From positions 1-62,562 of the forward strand of contig JAJYWC010000009.1 in NCBI GenBank assembly GCA_021791695.1: a DNA stretch of 62,562 bases, read 5' to 3'. Position 1 is the first letter of the stretch. The number at the start of each line of letters is the position of its first letter. The stretch is from an archaeon. Lineage in GTDB: Archaea; Thermoproteota; Nitrososphaeria; Nitrososphaerales; Gagatemarchaeaceae. Of the stretch, positions 26,501 to 32,807 are shown in pieces. The translations under genes and the position numbers were made by a program. The notes below the pieces were generated by a model that saw only the letters and a list, made by a program, of their open reading frames with translations, had not been told where the DNA came from and made no database searches.

Positions 26501-27083
26501 GATAAAGAAGGAAACTCACAACGGGTTCGTCTACGACATCTCGGTCCCTGGCACGGAGTCGTTCTTCGGAGGCGATTCTCCTGTGGCGTTGCACAACACG
26601 GGTCACGGAGGTCTCGGGACGATCCACGCGGACTCGGTGGAAGCTGCGATCAACAGGATAACGTCCGAGCCGATGAACGTACCGAAGAGCCTTCTGGGCT
26701 CGACGCTGGACTGCCTTGTCATGCAGCTGAGGATAAAGCTGAAGGACAGGAGCGTGAGAAGGATGGTCCACGTGGCTGAGATCGTGGGCCACGAGGCGTC
26801 CACCGACCAGATCGTGCTCAACAATGCGTTCAAGTGGGACCCGGTATCCGACCAGTACATCTACTCGGGCAGGTCCCGCCTCTTCGAGAAGATAACCAAG
26901 AGGTTCGGCACCTCTCCCGAGAAGGTCAAGCAGGACATCGACGACAGGAAGATCTTCCTGAAGTGGCTGATGACGAAGAACATCCGCGATTACAAGGACG
27001 TCTCCCAGCAGATCAGGGAGTTCTACTCGGACAAGGAGGCAAGCATCGAAAGGGCACTCAGGGAGCTCGACCAGGTCGCTTGA
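20523..27083 (+). CDS. Type IV pilus/Tad-type secretion ATPase with three inteins
   Basis: A 2,186-codon gene. Removing three inteins leaves 686 residues of a VirB11/TadA/FlaI-type ATPase that powers pilin assembly at the membrane. Residues 1-190 are acidic, Pro/Ala-rich linker. Residues 195-443 hold the N-terminal domain and the first half of Walker A (GGTASGK). Extein 974-995 continues with TTTLNALS to VSVED; 1473-1532 carries TPELNLSHKNW and Walker B RPDIIIVGEVRG; 2026-2186 begins TGHGGLGTIHADS and ends in a helical tail. The inteins lie at residues 444-973, 996-1472 and 1533-2025, all in conserved nucleotide-binding motifs and all followed by Thr. Without splicing the ATPase cannot work. 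The stop overlaps the start of a TadC-like gene. Confidence 0.92.
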   Translation: MTESSAERRRKNTSSTKKSPSKRKRSSDSPLPGKEAGQEQQGEPDAMGAEETTAPEQASQGPVLEPAPVTSRPGGGFFSKFSGIFSRKKQDQAFQEVPEEQIVIEESAAEDGEAEAELQPPAAEERAPVQVMDAPQPQPAAQSGGADVEAAQKRGTVVVTKVQAEEPAAQRTAMEQARPSTPAVPSAQIGTPANEFIMRYQVYPDNPEVYVGIQKDPDTGGFRYIVVEPPLSLVERQVYAKLTRLLIDELEVDMVKLKNNKTAQPYLIAETKKLAEKYSMKISPDSYKKIAYYFTRDYIKLGKIEVLMNDPRIEDISCDGPKIPLFIWHRDYESIPTNVMFKSDEELNTFASKLAYVSGKHISIANPIVDATLPDGSRVQITYGKEVTKKGGTFTIRKFKGDPITIVDMLKYNTLSPELGAYLWYLIERRMSLLVAGGTASGKSIPYDEKVLVYDSGVLESVSIGKLYDRLAESRTARREGGYEMIAADGIETPAFDSRLKAQRFAVASVIRHPSDKAIYRIRTRSGREVRTTGDHSVFTIMNGEVVPYPSSMLTPGMFVGVPRVIPPATSRRATVDLLKLFSKEDHGLYVENVAPYVDRAVGLVGALKVSAILGMRPRDVKDAIAKGYLAVRVNRLIRLVESTGAEIPNPETLKLRPKTNRAHALPAVLPVSGSLMRLMGYWAAEGMLQRSPRLFRLDGKAREDMQRLIEEVFRFHAHESVRGRTRTGFNSTIVKAVFEELMQVRCGSIDKRIPDVVLGQDEELLAEFLKGYFTRDGWGDSYVEVSTKSKEMAQQLLYALSRFGIVAVINPKRVAGRGYFGVLIYGQKNLEIFASRIGFLNRFQERVLERANSPRMPHTNADTIPGAATLLRKTMVFKTSNERRQLHSDWRGYWSAGSANSPGREAFASFVDASGVESDMTERLLGLAYSDIYWDEVVGVDQVEYKGAYVYDLEVPGAQNFVGGQGGVFLHNTTTLNALSMFIPPDQKIVSVEDSVVGDSEILVSEAGTIRKVRIGPYVDAALQNGSSLSPMGHELSKPDNVKVLTADSSGRVMWSDCTALIRHKVHKDFVKVRTRTGRTVEVTADHSLFSLDEAGELSNVSGRDISVGTFLVVPRSLPAGTGNTTFDLSTLPEFSRYTIKRASGGPEGQSSQQLRVHALHSRLSIPALVELDQDVAFLAGLWIADGFYGRRTVGFSAGAKDVESRLLSTTKSLGLNLTRHSDGVSLLVHSLPLKTFFETTLKLTGDDYSRHVPDVFFGAPDDVVSAFLRGYFTRDGNVSASEVYTESASMQLLKDIQTLLLRFGIILSIGSKRKIGSLGGWGTFRASIVGSAQVSSFARKVGFEQSSQMKKLFKRAKSSKYYLDPVPLNDLLVSEVQESKSRVGASKIADALRQRLNKGVDRRVVSRKTLLDLADVDPRFRGSKAYALATSGFFFDRVVSVERSRREEMVYDLSVPETGRFIANNILCHNTPELNLSHKNWIQSVSRGGGVAGEITLFDLLRAALRQRPDIIIVGEVRGVEAFTLFQAIASVTGDTPVLLRKDGEVALKPIGEFVDSFYSGDTERVPVHTDGFEVLSFDKSGRVDFAKAKYVLRHKADEVYSVRYAGGGIRATGSHSVFVFDEMGKIIAKPVSELSRRDIMVSFCGSEVERQKAKDALIDVKPILGRVEGHKVVTERMRARCPECDSPNTIKKGLQSGVQRYSCNTCRSVFKESKVIAFENALEKVTGEQQVSFEKSLAIPRLMTVDEEFSRVLGIYMADGCVKTHKGSSRVVLSLGAGEKKLFADDATRFFAKFGSKPTVDDRGTYVLLEFNHSPLAEVFRELCGAELHEKRIPQFMWSAPRPVVDAFLSGYEADGRRTIINRRSVPISSARKDLVMQLSWLARLNGRSTYISERGSKYPSVYISKAKIEARAEAIPAGLLLRLKKLLNSRAWFSLPKASNATISKSRASKALQEIIITAREPMNWEAAVLVSTISSLLEGSLIASRILSIKKETHNGFVYDISVPGTESFFGGDSPVALHNTGHGGLGTIHADSVEAAINRITSEPMNVPKSLLGSTLDCLVMQLRIKLKDRSVRRMVHVAEIVGHEASTDQIVLNNAFKWDPVSDQYIYSGRSRLFEKITKRFGTSPEKVKQDIDDRKIFLKWLMTKNIRDYKDVSQQIREFYSDKEASIERALRELDQVA
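21852..23441 (+). other. Intein 1 in Walker A of the secretion ATPase (530 residues)
   Basis: It begins with Ser1 (SIPYDEKVLVYDSG) right after GGTASGK and ends in GGVFLHN before Thr+1. Block B is VRTTGDHSVF. The endonuclease is of the two-motif LAGLIDADG type: LMGYWAAEG and LKGYFTRDG. In the first motif the usual catalytic Asp is Glu, so cleavage may be reduced. Between splicing and endonuclease parts lies a helical, possibly DNA-contacting segment (AILGMRPRDVKDAIAKGYL). Block F is YVYDLEVPGAQNF. Rejoining the flanks restores a perfect Walker A. Confidence 0.92.
23508..24938 (+). other. Intein 2 in the VED-T motif of the secretion ATPase (477 residues)
   Basis: It begins with Ser1 (SVVGDSEILVSEAG) after VSVED and ends in NNILCHN before Thr+1. 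Block B is VTADHSLFSL. Both LAGLIDADG motifs look intact (LAGLWIADG and LRGYFTRDG), so this endonuclease has the best chance of being active. Block F is VYDLSVPETGRF. The C-terminal parts of inteins 1 and 2 share LxRFGI, KR and FA-VGF-like patterns, suggesting common ancestry. Splicing restores VSVEDTPELNL, the normal motif of this ATPase family. Confidence 0.9.
25119..26597 (+). other. Intein 3 before the TGHGG motif of the secretion ATPase (493 residues), with zinc ribbon
   Basis: It begins with Ser1 (SVTGDTPVLLRKDG) after TLFQAIA and ends in SPVALHN before Thr+1. Block B is RATGSHSVFV. It contains a four-cysteine zinc ribbon (ARCPECDSPNTIKKG, then RYSCNTCRSVF) of the type seen in transposases. 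The two LAGLIDADG motifs are VLGIYMADG and LSGYEADG; the second is one residue short of the usual nine, which may disturb the dimer-like helix. Block F is VYDISVPGTESF. Splicing restores AIATGHGGLGTIHADS. Confidence 0.9.
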
Positions 27084-28012
27084 AGGCCGAACAGAGCGCG
27101 CCGGTAAGGAAGGTCAGGCCCGCGAAGCAGGGAGGAATGAGCAGGGCCTACTGGAGGAAGGCCTTCTCGCTGCTCGACCCGCACATGGACAGGGTCTACG
27201 GGACATTCGCGACGACGGAGAACCAGGTGCGGCGCGCTGGGATCAGGCTTAGCTTCAGGGTCTACATGTGCGGGATGGTGATGACCACCATCATCGCGGC
27301 GGTTGTCGGGCTCGCTGTGACAGGAGTGGTTGTCGCGCTTCTTCCCACCTCCATCTTCGTCAAGGTCGGCGCGCCAATCGGCGTCTTCATAGGCGCGGGG
27401 TTGGTCTCCTTCGTCGTGCAGCTCTTCTATCCCCGGTTCAGGATGGGGGGAAGGAAGAGGAAGATAGACGAGGACCTCGCGTTCGTGGTGGGGAGGATGG
27501 CCGTGCTCTCCGCTAGCGGGATGACGCCCGAGACGATAATGACGGAGATAGCCAAGGACAAGTCCAACGAGCCCCTCGTGGTCGAGTTCAGGAAGATGGT
27601 CCGGGACATGAACCTCCTTGGTATGGACATGACCCAGGCGCTCACGGAGGAGAGGAAGCGCACCCCCTCAGAGGCCTTCGGTTCGTTCCTCGACGGGATG
27701 ATGTCGACCGCCGCATCCGGCGCCGACATCCAGCAGTACCTCATCAAGCAGTCGCGCTCGCTCATGAACGACAAGAGGCTGAAGGCCAAGTCCATCTCCG
27801 AATCGCTGGGAGTGGTCGCGGAGATGTACACCACGGTCCTCGTGGTGATGCCTCTCATCCTCATCATCCTCTTCGCGGTCATGGGAGTCATCGCGGGGAG
27901 CCTGGGAGGGATCAGCATCACGACGCTCATCGAGCTGGTCGTGTACCTGATGGTGCCGATGGGCGGCATCATGATCATGGTCATCGCCGATGGGATAGTG
28001 CCCAAGAGGTGA
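27080..28012 (+). CDS. Pilus assembly platform protein (TadB/TadC, type II secretion F family), first copy
   Basis: A 310-residue polytopic protein of the GspF/TadC/FlaJ family, which forms the inner-membrane platform rotated by the ATPase. Two membrane segments lie near residues 60-110 (MVMTTIIAAVVGLAVTGVVV and ASPIGVFIGAGLVSF-like), a cytoplasmic helical bundle follows (ASGMTPETIMTEIAKDKSNE), and two more segments close the protein (VVMPLILIILFAVMGVIAGS and LVVYLMVPMGGIMIMVIADG). TTG 27080 overlaps the ATPase stop (TTGA). ATG 27137 is possible but is preceded by a ribosome-binding-like GGAGGA with no spacing. It pairs with the next gene. Confidence 0.8.
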   Translation: MKAEQSAPVRKVRPAKQGGMSRAYWRKAFSLLDPHMDRVYGTFATTENQVRRAGIRLSFRVYMCGMVMTTIIAAVVGLAVTGVVVALLPTSIFVKVGAPIGVFIGAGLVSFVVQLFYPRFRMGGRKRKIDEDLAFVVGRMAVLSASGMTPETIMTEIAKDKSNEPLVVEFRKMVRDMNLLGMDMTQALTEERKRTPSEAFGSFLDGMMSTAASGADIQQYLIKQSRSLMNDKRLKAKSISESLGVVAEMYTTVLVVMPLILIILFAVMGVIAGSLGGISITTLIELVVYLMVPMGGIMIMVIADGIVPKR

Positions 28013-28016
28013 TGCG

Positions 28017-28880
28017 TTGGTAGACTTCCGCGGTCTGTACGTCCGGCGCAATCTGGTCTACGGCATCTCCATAGCCCTGGCCGTCGTCGCGTCCATCATC
28101 ATAGTCCTGCTCTCCGTGGTGGAGAACGTCCCGCTGCCGTTCCCTCCCCAGACGATGGTGATTCTCGTGACCCTGGTCTTCTTCATCTTCCCGAACATCA
28201 TGGAGTTTTCGTACCAGCGCTGGCGGAGGCAGATTGACAACGCCGTGCCGGGGCTGCTCGCGGACGTCGCGGCGGCTGTGAAGACGGGCATCAACCTCGA
28301 CCGGGCTCTGGAGCTCGCGGCCGACAGGGATTACGGGCCGCTGACCGGGGAGCTGAAGAAACTTAGGGCTCAGCTGGAGCTGGGCGTCCCATTCGAGGAC
28401 GCGATCGAGAGGCTCATCCAGCGCGTCAAGACGGTGCTAGTCGACCGCAGCTTCAGCCTCATACTGCAGGCGAACAGGGCGGGCGGGAAGATAGAGAACC
28501 TGCTGGACATCATCCAGTCGGACGCGAACGACCTCTACCTCCTCGAGAAAGAGCGGAACGCCTCGATCCGCCCCTACGTCGTGATCATCTATATCGCGTT
28601 TGGCGTCTTCCTGGCAGTCTCGGTCCTGCTCGTGGACAGCTTCTTCACGAGCGTGCTGAACAGCCATGCGCCGGCGGGAACCAGCTCGCAGTTCGGCGGG
28701 ACGCTCTCGGGTCTCACCCTTACCGAGGTCAAGAACCTCTTCCTCCAGATGGCGCTCATCGAGGCCATCTTCGGCGGCTTCGGCGCGGGCAAGCTGGGGG
28801 AGGGGAGCTTCAGCGGGGGATTCAAGCACGTCCTCATAATGGCCGCCATGACCGTGGTCATATTCGTCGTCTTCGTCTAA
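28017..28880 (+). CDS. Pilus assembly platform protein (TadB/TadC family), second copy
   Basis: A 287-residue GspF/TadC-type protein. Membrane segments lie near residues 12-32 (NLVYGISIALAVVASIIIVL) and 43-60. The conserved cytoplasmic part reads PGLLADVAAAVKTGINLDRA, then LGVPFEDAIERLIQRVKT. C-terminal segments include VVIIYIAFGVFLAVSVLLVD and LIMAAMTVVIFVVFV. Two adjacent platform proteins are typical of Tad-like systems (TadB plus TadC) and of archaeal pili derived from them. The TTG start is 4 bases after the previous stop, so the pair is co-translated with the ATPase. Confidence 0.8.
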   Translation: MVDFRGLYVRRNLVYGISIALAVVASIIIVLLSVVENVPLPFPPQTMVILVTLVFFIFPNIMEFSYQRWRRQIDNAVPGLLADVAAAVKTGINLDRALELAADRDYGPLTGELKKLRAQLELGVPFEDAIERLIQRVKTVLVDRSFSLILQANRAGGKIENLLDIIQSDANDLYLLEKERNASIRPYVVIIYIAFGVFLAVSVLLVDSFFTSVLNSHAPAGTSSQFGGTLSGLTLTEVKNLFLQMALIEAIFGGFGAGKLGEGSFSGGFKHVLIMAAMTVVIFVVFV

Positions 28881-28950
28881 GAGCCGAAGTTCGACAAAGA
28901 TCCACGCGCAACTGGTCGTGGATTCACTTTCAGATTGGATGTGCAGGATT

Positions 28951-29416
28951 ATGAATCCCAGGCTATCCTATCCTGGAGGAGCCATAGCCGGGGCGGGCAC
29001 CAGCTCCTTCTCGACGACAACCTTGGTCGCTTCGGGGGCTGTCCTGCACGATTGTCGTCGCGGCCGCTTACGCGTTCTCGCACTTGACGGTGGAGTCCCG
29101 CGCGTACCCTGTGTGGGGCGCGACCTACGGCGTCTCGGCAACCGTCGATGGAGTCCAATTGGGGACTCCGATCACGCTCAGCGGGAACGCGATAGTGGTG
29201 CTGGAGCCAAACTCCCTCTCATCGATGGCCTCATCGCCGTCCGCGCAGTCTAGTTCATCAGCCCAGCTGGCGAGTACGGCCAGCAGCTCGTCACAGGGGA
29301 CGGGCGCGCCGGCGGGCTCCATCCCGATCTACCTCTTGGGTGCGCTTGCCGTGGGCGTAGCCGCAATCGCTGCCGCCGCCTCCTACATCGGCCTGAGGAG
29401 TAGGCGCGTGGGGTAA
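28951..29416 (+). pseudogene. Small surface protein with one apparent frameshift in a G run
   Basis: From ATG 28951 one frame gives an N-terminus ending SSFSTTTLVASG. From about 29040 a second frame gives SCTIVVAAAYAFSHLTVESR, a beta-rich part, a Ser/Ala-rich linker and a C-terminal membrane helix (IYLLGALAVGVAAIAAAASY). Deleting one G from the run at 29034-29038 joins them into 154 codons with a continuous first hydrophobic helix. So the gene is either broken or mis-sequenced. It follows the pilus platform genes in the same orientation and may be an accessory envelope protein. Confidence 0.5.
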
Positions 29417-29637
29417 GCGCGCTTCGTCCGCGTCCGCCAAAGAGAATCTCCGATTCGCCTCCATCTATACCGCGACGTCAGTCGCCAATCCGCGCGGTTG
29501 GTTGAATCAAAGAGGGAGCTTGCGCGCGGCATGCAGAAAGGTGAAGGCACCGGGTTCGGTAGCGAGCCGGATGACGAGAAGGGAGTTCACCTGCCTCACA
29601 CCCGGGGTGATTGCATGCTGCACCTTCGCGCTACTTC

Positions 29638-29829
29638 ATGGCAGGATTTGGACGGTCGGTGACGGTCTCGACAGAGGCCGATGGGAGACTGAGAAGGAAG
29701 GTGGGACGCGGCATAAAGCCTACAGAGGTGATATTAAATTGGGTGCTAGAGCAGGCGGTCGAGGGGGACAAGGGCTACGACTACGGCAACCATGCCGCCC
29801 TTCGGGGAGGTTCCATGCCCGGTCGATGA
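29638..29829 (+). CDS. Small ribbon-helix-helix-like protein, possible orphan antitoxin
   Basis: A 63-residue frame opening MAGFGRSVTVSTEADGRLRR, then RGIKPTEVILNWVLEQAVEG. The strand followed by two helices with a G-IKPTEVI turn resembles the ribbon-helix-helix domain of VapB-type antitoxins. No PIN or other toxin gene follows. It may be an orphan or a remnant. TTG 29611 would add nine residues. I am not sure it is expressed. Confidence 0.35.
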   Translation: MAGFGRSVTVSTEADGRLRRKVGRGIKPTEVILNWVLEQAVEGDKGYDYGNHAALRGGSMPGR

Positions 29830-29856
29830 CCCTGGCGAGGGACGAGGAAGTCGCAG

Positions 29857-29991
29857 ATGGGACGTGAAGCGAGGGTGCTTGAGAAGACGTATCGTTCATG
29901 GCAGACCGAGGGCGCGGTCGCCTTCTCTGTAATCAGGAGGACGCGGGAAATGGATGGGGCCGTGTCGCGAAGACGCTCCATCATTTATTAG
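29857..29991 (+). CDS. Very short hypothetical protein
   Basis: A 44-codon frame, MGREARVLEKTYRSWQTEG, then a basic stretch ending in SRRRSIIY. It is charged and helical with no known motif and lies just before the broken DUF2341 gene, in the same orientation. Its reality is doubtful. Confidence 0.25.
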   Translation: MGREARVLEKTYRSWQTEGAVAFSVIRRTREMDGAVSRRRSIIY

Positions 29992-30023
29992 GTGATGCGG
30001 CTGATGGTCGCGCAGATAGAAGA

Positions 30024-31468
30024 ATGCGCGTCAACGCGAGAGCATGGTTCTCCCGGTTGCTCCCCCTGGCCCTGCTCATCCTCTTCGCGGCCCCGTTGCT
30101 CTTCGTATCCGTCCCGGCGGCCCACGCTGGAGGCGGGGGGCCAACCATCCCCGTGGGCGTTCTCTACTACGTGCCGGTAACGCTGACCAACTCCCAGGCG
30201 GCTGCCACCCCTCTGGCTTCCAGCAGCAGCTTACGGTGAACTGGGGCACATACTCGACGTACCTGAACTCCGGGGTGTCAAACATCGAGTTCTTCGATAG
30301 CAGCGGAACGATACTCAATGGCTGGTGCGAGTCGTCCTGCTCCAGTGCCGCCACCTCTTCAACGGTCTGGGTCAATCTAGGTCCCGACACGGTAGCCGCG
30401 GGTGGCGGGACGCTCACCGTCTACATGGGGTTCCTTTCGACAAGCACCAACAACATGGGCAACTCCGGGACGAGCGTGTGGGGCGAGGCTCCTCAGTTGT
30501 CTACGACCTACGGGCAATAGCCGGTGATGCGGGCTGGTATGACAACGGGACTGCCGTGACCGCGTTGTTCAACCACTCATGGAACATCGTCCCGCAGGAC
30601 TCTAGGGACAACGCAATCGGCTACTCGTTGGACGGAGGGAGCGTGACCCAGGTATCGCGTGCGGGAGGCGGGACATTCCAGGTCTCCATCGAGATGGGTT
30701 CACCCCACGAGCTGAGCGTCTCCTCCGTCGTCCAGTACTTCATACTCGGGGTGGGTGTGACGCTGACCGGTTCGCAGACCAGCGACGCTTGGTTCGACGC
30801 GGGCAGCCAGTTCACTGTCCAGTCCGCCTACACAAGGAGCTACACCTCAGGCCAACACTATGTCGTCAACGTGGCGCCGAACCTCATGCAGGTCATCACC
30901 CGACAGGAACGTCACGGGAATAGTGTGGGATGCGTCTTCGTATCGGCTCTCCTTATCGGGAAAAGACCTGAACGCCTCCGTCTACGTCCCCGCGGAACTC
31001 GGCCTGACTCTGGCCGGGGTCAGCATGAACGGAAGTCCGCTCTCGTTCTCGCTCGCCGGTGATATCATAAACTTCCACGGGGCGGGACCGGCATTCATCG
31101 TGCAGTTCCAGGGTCCCTCGACGACTACTACGAGCACCTCGGCGACGACCATAACGTCGATAAGCTCTAGCACTACCGCGACATCCTCTTCGACGACAAG
31201 CAGCCTGGGCACCACAACCGAGACGACGACCACGACCAGCAGTGCTTCGTATTCGACAATCCTGTCATCATCGTCATCTACAAGCACGACTCAGGTGACC
31301 TCATCCCAGTCTCAGACCTCAACCAATCGTCCCATCTCCAGCAACGGATTGGACCTAACCTTGCCGCCAATCCTCCTCGCGCTTGCCATCGCCTCCCTGG
31401 GAGCAGTCATCTGGGTCTCCAGGAGAAGGGTCAGGCGCGACATCCATGCCCGGTTCCAAGTCAGGTGA
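30024..31468 (+). pseudogene. Broken DUF2341-containing surface protein gene
   Basis: Four consecutive pieces in three frames together make one surface protein. The first is a signal peptide (LLPLALLILFAAPLLFVSVP) and YVPVTLTNSQAAATP. After a shift near 30210 comes SNIEFFDSSGTILNGW to TLTVYMGFLST, ending at a TAG at 30520. A third frame then gives WYDNGTAVTALFNHSWN to about 30900. A last frame gives VTGIVWDASSYRLSLSG, a long Ser/Thr linker and a membrane anchor (PPILLALAIASLGAVIWVS). The first part matches the two DUF2341 domains of the giant protein downstream. At least three frame disruptions mark it as a pseudogene, unless the assembly is poor here. Confidence 0.7.
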
Positions 31469-31837
31469 TGTAGAATCGACGTGTGCCCGACCTTGGCTGC
31501 TACAATTTCTAGGTTTTCTACTGGAATATCTGCCGGCATTTGCCGATTGTGACGACGGAATCGACCAGGTCGAAGAGTGGACGGTGTGCGACCTATGCAA
31601 GGTTCGGCTCAAAGCCAAGAATCTCGCGTAGCACATGTCCCTTTGGATGCATAGGTAGCTCTGGCGATCAGGTGCGGTCCGGGCGCGTCCCCATAGTCGA
31701 CAGTCATGACGGTACTCCATTCGGAACTACTGGGAATGACCGTACCTATCTTTGTGGTCTTCGTCTGAGGAGACCGTGGCGCTGGAATGAATGCTCGGAG
31801 CCGCTCCAGGTGCGTGAGGACTAGAGCGTTCTCAAGC
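31469..31837. other. Intergenic stretch between convergent genes
   Basis: No gene is recognised. A plus-strand tail around 31530-31630 reads EEWTVCDLCKVRLKAKNLA and could be a remnant of a zinc-ribbon protein, but it is too short to call. Confidence 0.3.
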
Positions 31838-32539
31838 TCAGCTGGTCTGGGCGGTGACCTGAAGGTTCTGGACCTGCTGGGAGCCGTCGGCAAAGCTCAC
31901 GGTAACCGAGATGGTGTAGGTCGCTCCGGGCGTCCCCTCGCTGGTCTGGGCGCTGCCCGTGGCCGTCTGTCCACCGCTGAGCTGCGAGCTCGGCGAAACC
32001 TGTGCTGCGTTGTATAACAGCTGGATCGTACAGTTGTTTGTGCACAGGTCGACCTGCGGGTTGCTGCCGGTAGGGATGACTGCGCCGATGGAGTCGATCG
32101 GGTCGTAGCCTTGGTTCATGAGGCTTACCGTGAGCGTCCCCGTCCCGTTACCGCCCGACCCGAGCTGCAGCGCTCCTGTCAGACTGACTATATCCGCACC
32201 CCCTACAGTCTGCGTTATCGTCTGCGTAACAGGCTTGGTCGTCGTGACCGTCACGGTGGCAGCAGGACCTTCTGTTATCGTCTCGGCGGAGGTCGTCGTG
32301 GCGGTCGAGATGACCGTGTGCGTCACAATCGAACCGCTGGAGGTCGTCGCGGCGCCAGCTGACGCTAGGGCGTCGCCAAGGGAAACCGAGGCGCTGCTGA
32401 GCGAGGAAACCTGCGACTCCAGCGAAGCAGAGCTACTGCTTGAGGTAGAGTAGTAGTACGCGAAGAGGACCACCACTACAATCAGCAACCCGGCCAGAGC
32501 TGCTGTGGGTAGACCGAGGTGTCGTTCTGTCGTTTGCAT
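31838..32539 (-). CDS. N-terminally anchored pilin-like surface protein
   Basis: A 233-residue protein with one N-terminal membrane helix (AALAGLLIVVVVLFAYYY, residues 13-30), a Ser/Thr/Ala-rich stalk of about 100 residues, and a C-terminal beta domain with a Cys pair (DLCTNNCTIQL). The domain ends YTISVTVSFADGSQQVQNLQ. That domain resembles those of the proteins at 13843 and 14372. No prepilin cleavage site is evident. A TATA-like CTTTAAGAG on the minus strand lies about 30 bases before the ATG, so a leaderless start is likely. It is divergent from the giant adhesin gene and shares its control region. Confidence 0.65.
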   Translation of the reverse strand: MQTTERHLGLPTAALAGLLIVVVVLFAYYYSTSSSSSASLESQVSSLSSASVSLGDALASAGAATTSSGSIVTHTVISTATTTSAETITEGPAATVTVTTTKPVTQTITQTVGGADIVSLTGALQLGSGGNGTGTLTVSLMNQGYDPIDSIGAVIPTGSNPQVDLCTNNCTIQLLYNAAQVSPSSQLSGGQTATGSAQTSEGTPGATYTISVTVSFADGSQQVQNLQVTAQTS

Positions 32540-32564
32540 TGACGGGGTTGTGCCCGTGGAGGGC

Positions 32565-32807
32565 CTCTTAAAGCTCTGACTCTAGCCGGATTGACAAGCG
32601 ACAAGCCGGGTGGACGCGTCGTCCCGTGCGTGGCAAGGCAAATTTATCAAGAAGATTTATCGAAGGCGTCATAAATGTCGCATAGAATTGATTTATCTAG
32701 TGTAAGAAATAATTAATAATAAATCAGAATTCGCACGAAAAATATTCCCCAACTTAATTGGAAGTAAGATTAAATACGACAGAGGTTGACGCCTGAACAG
32801 AGTTAGG
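32565..32807. promoter_or_regulatory. A+T-rich divergent control region with repeated GATTTATC
   Basis: This stretch is strikingly A+T rich. ATTTATC occurs at 32642, GATTTATC at 32654 and 32690, and the inverse AATAAATC at 32718. AGATTAAATACG at about 32767-32778 is a TATA box about 30-35 bases before GTG 32808; the minus-strand TATA box for the divergent gene is near 32565-32573. Repeated sites suggest a regulator binding cooperatively upstream of the giant surface-protein gene. Confidence 0.55.
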
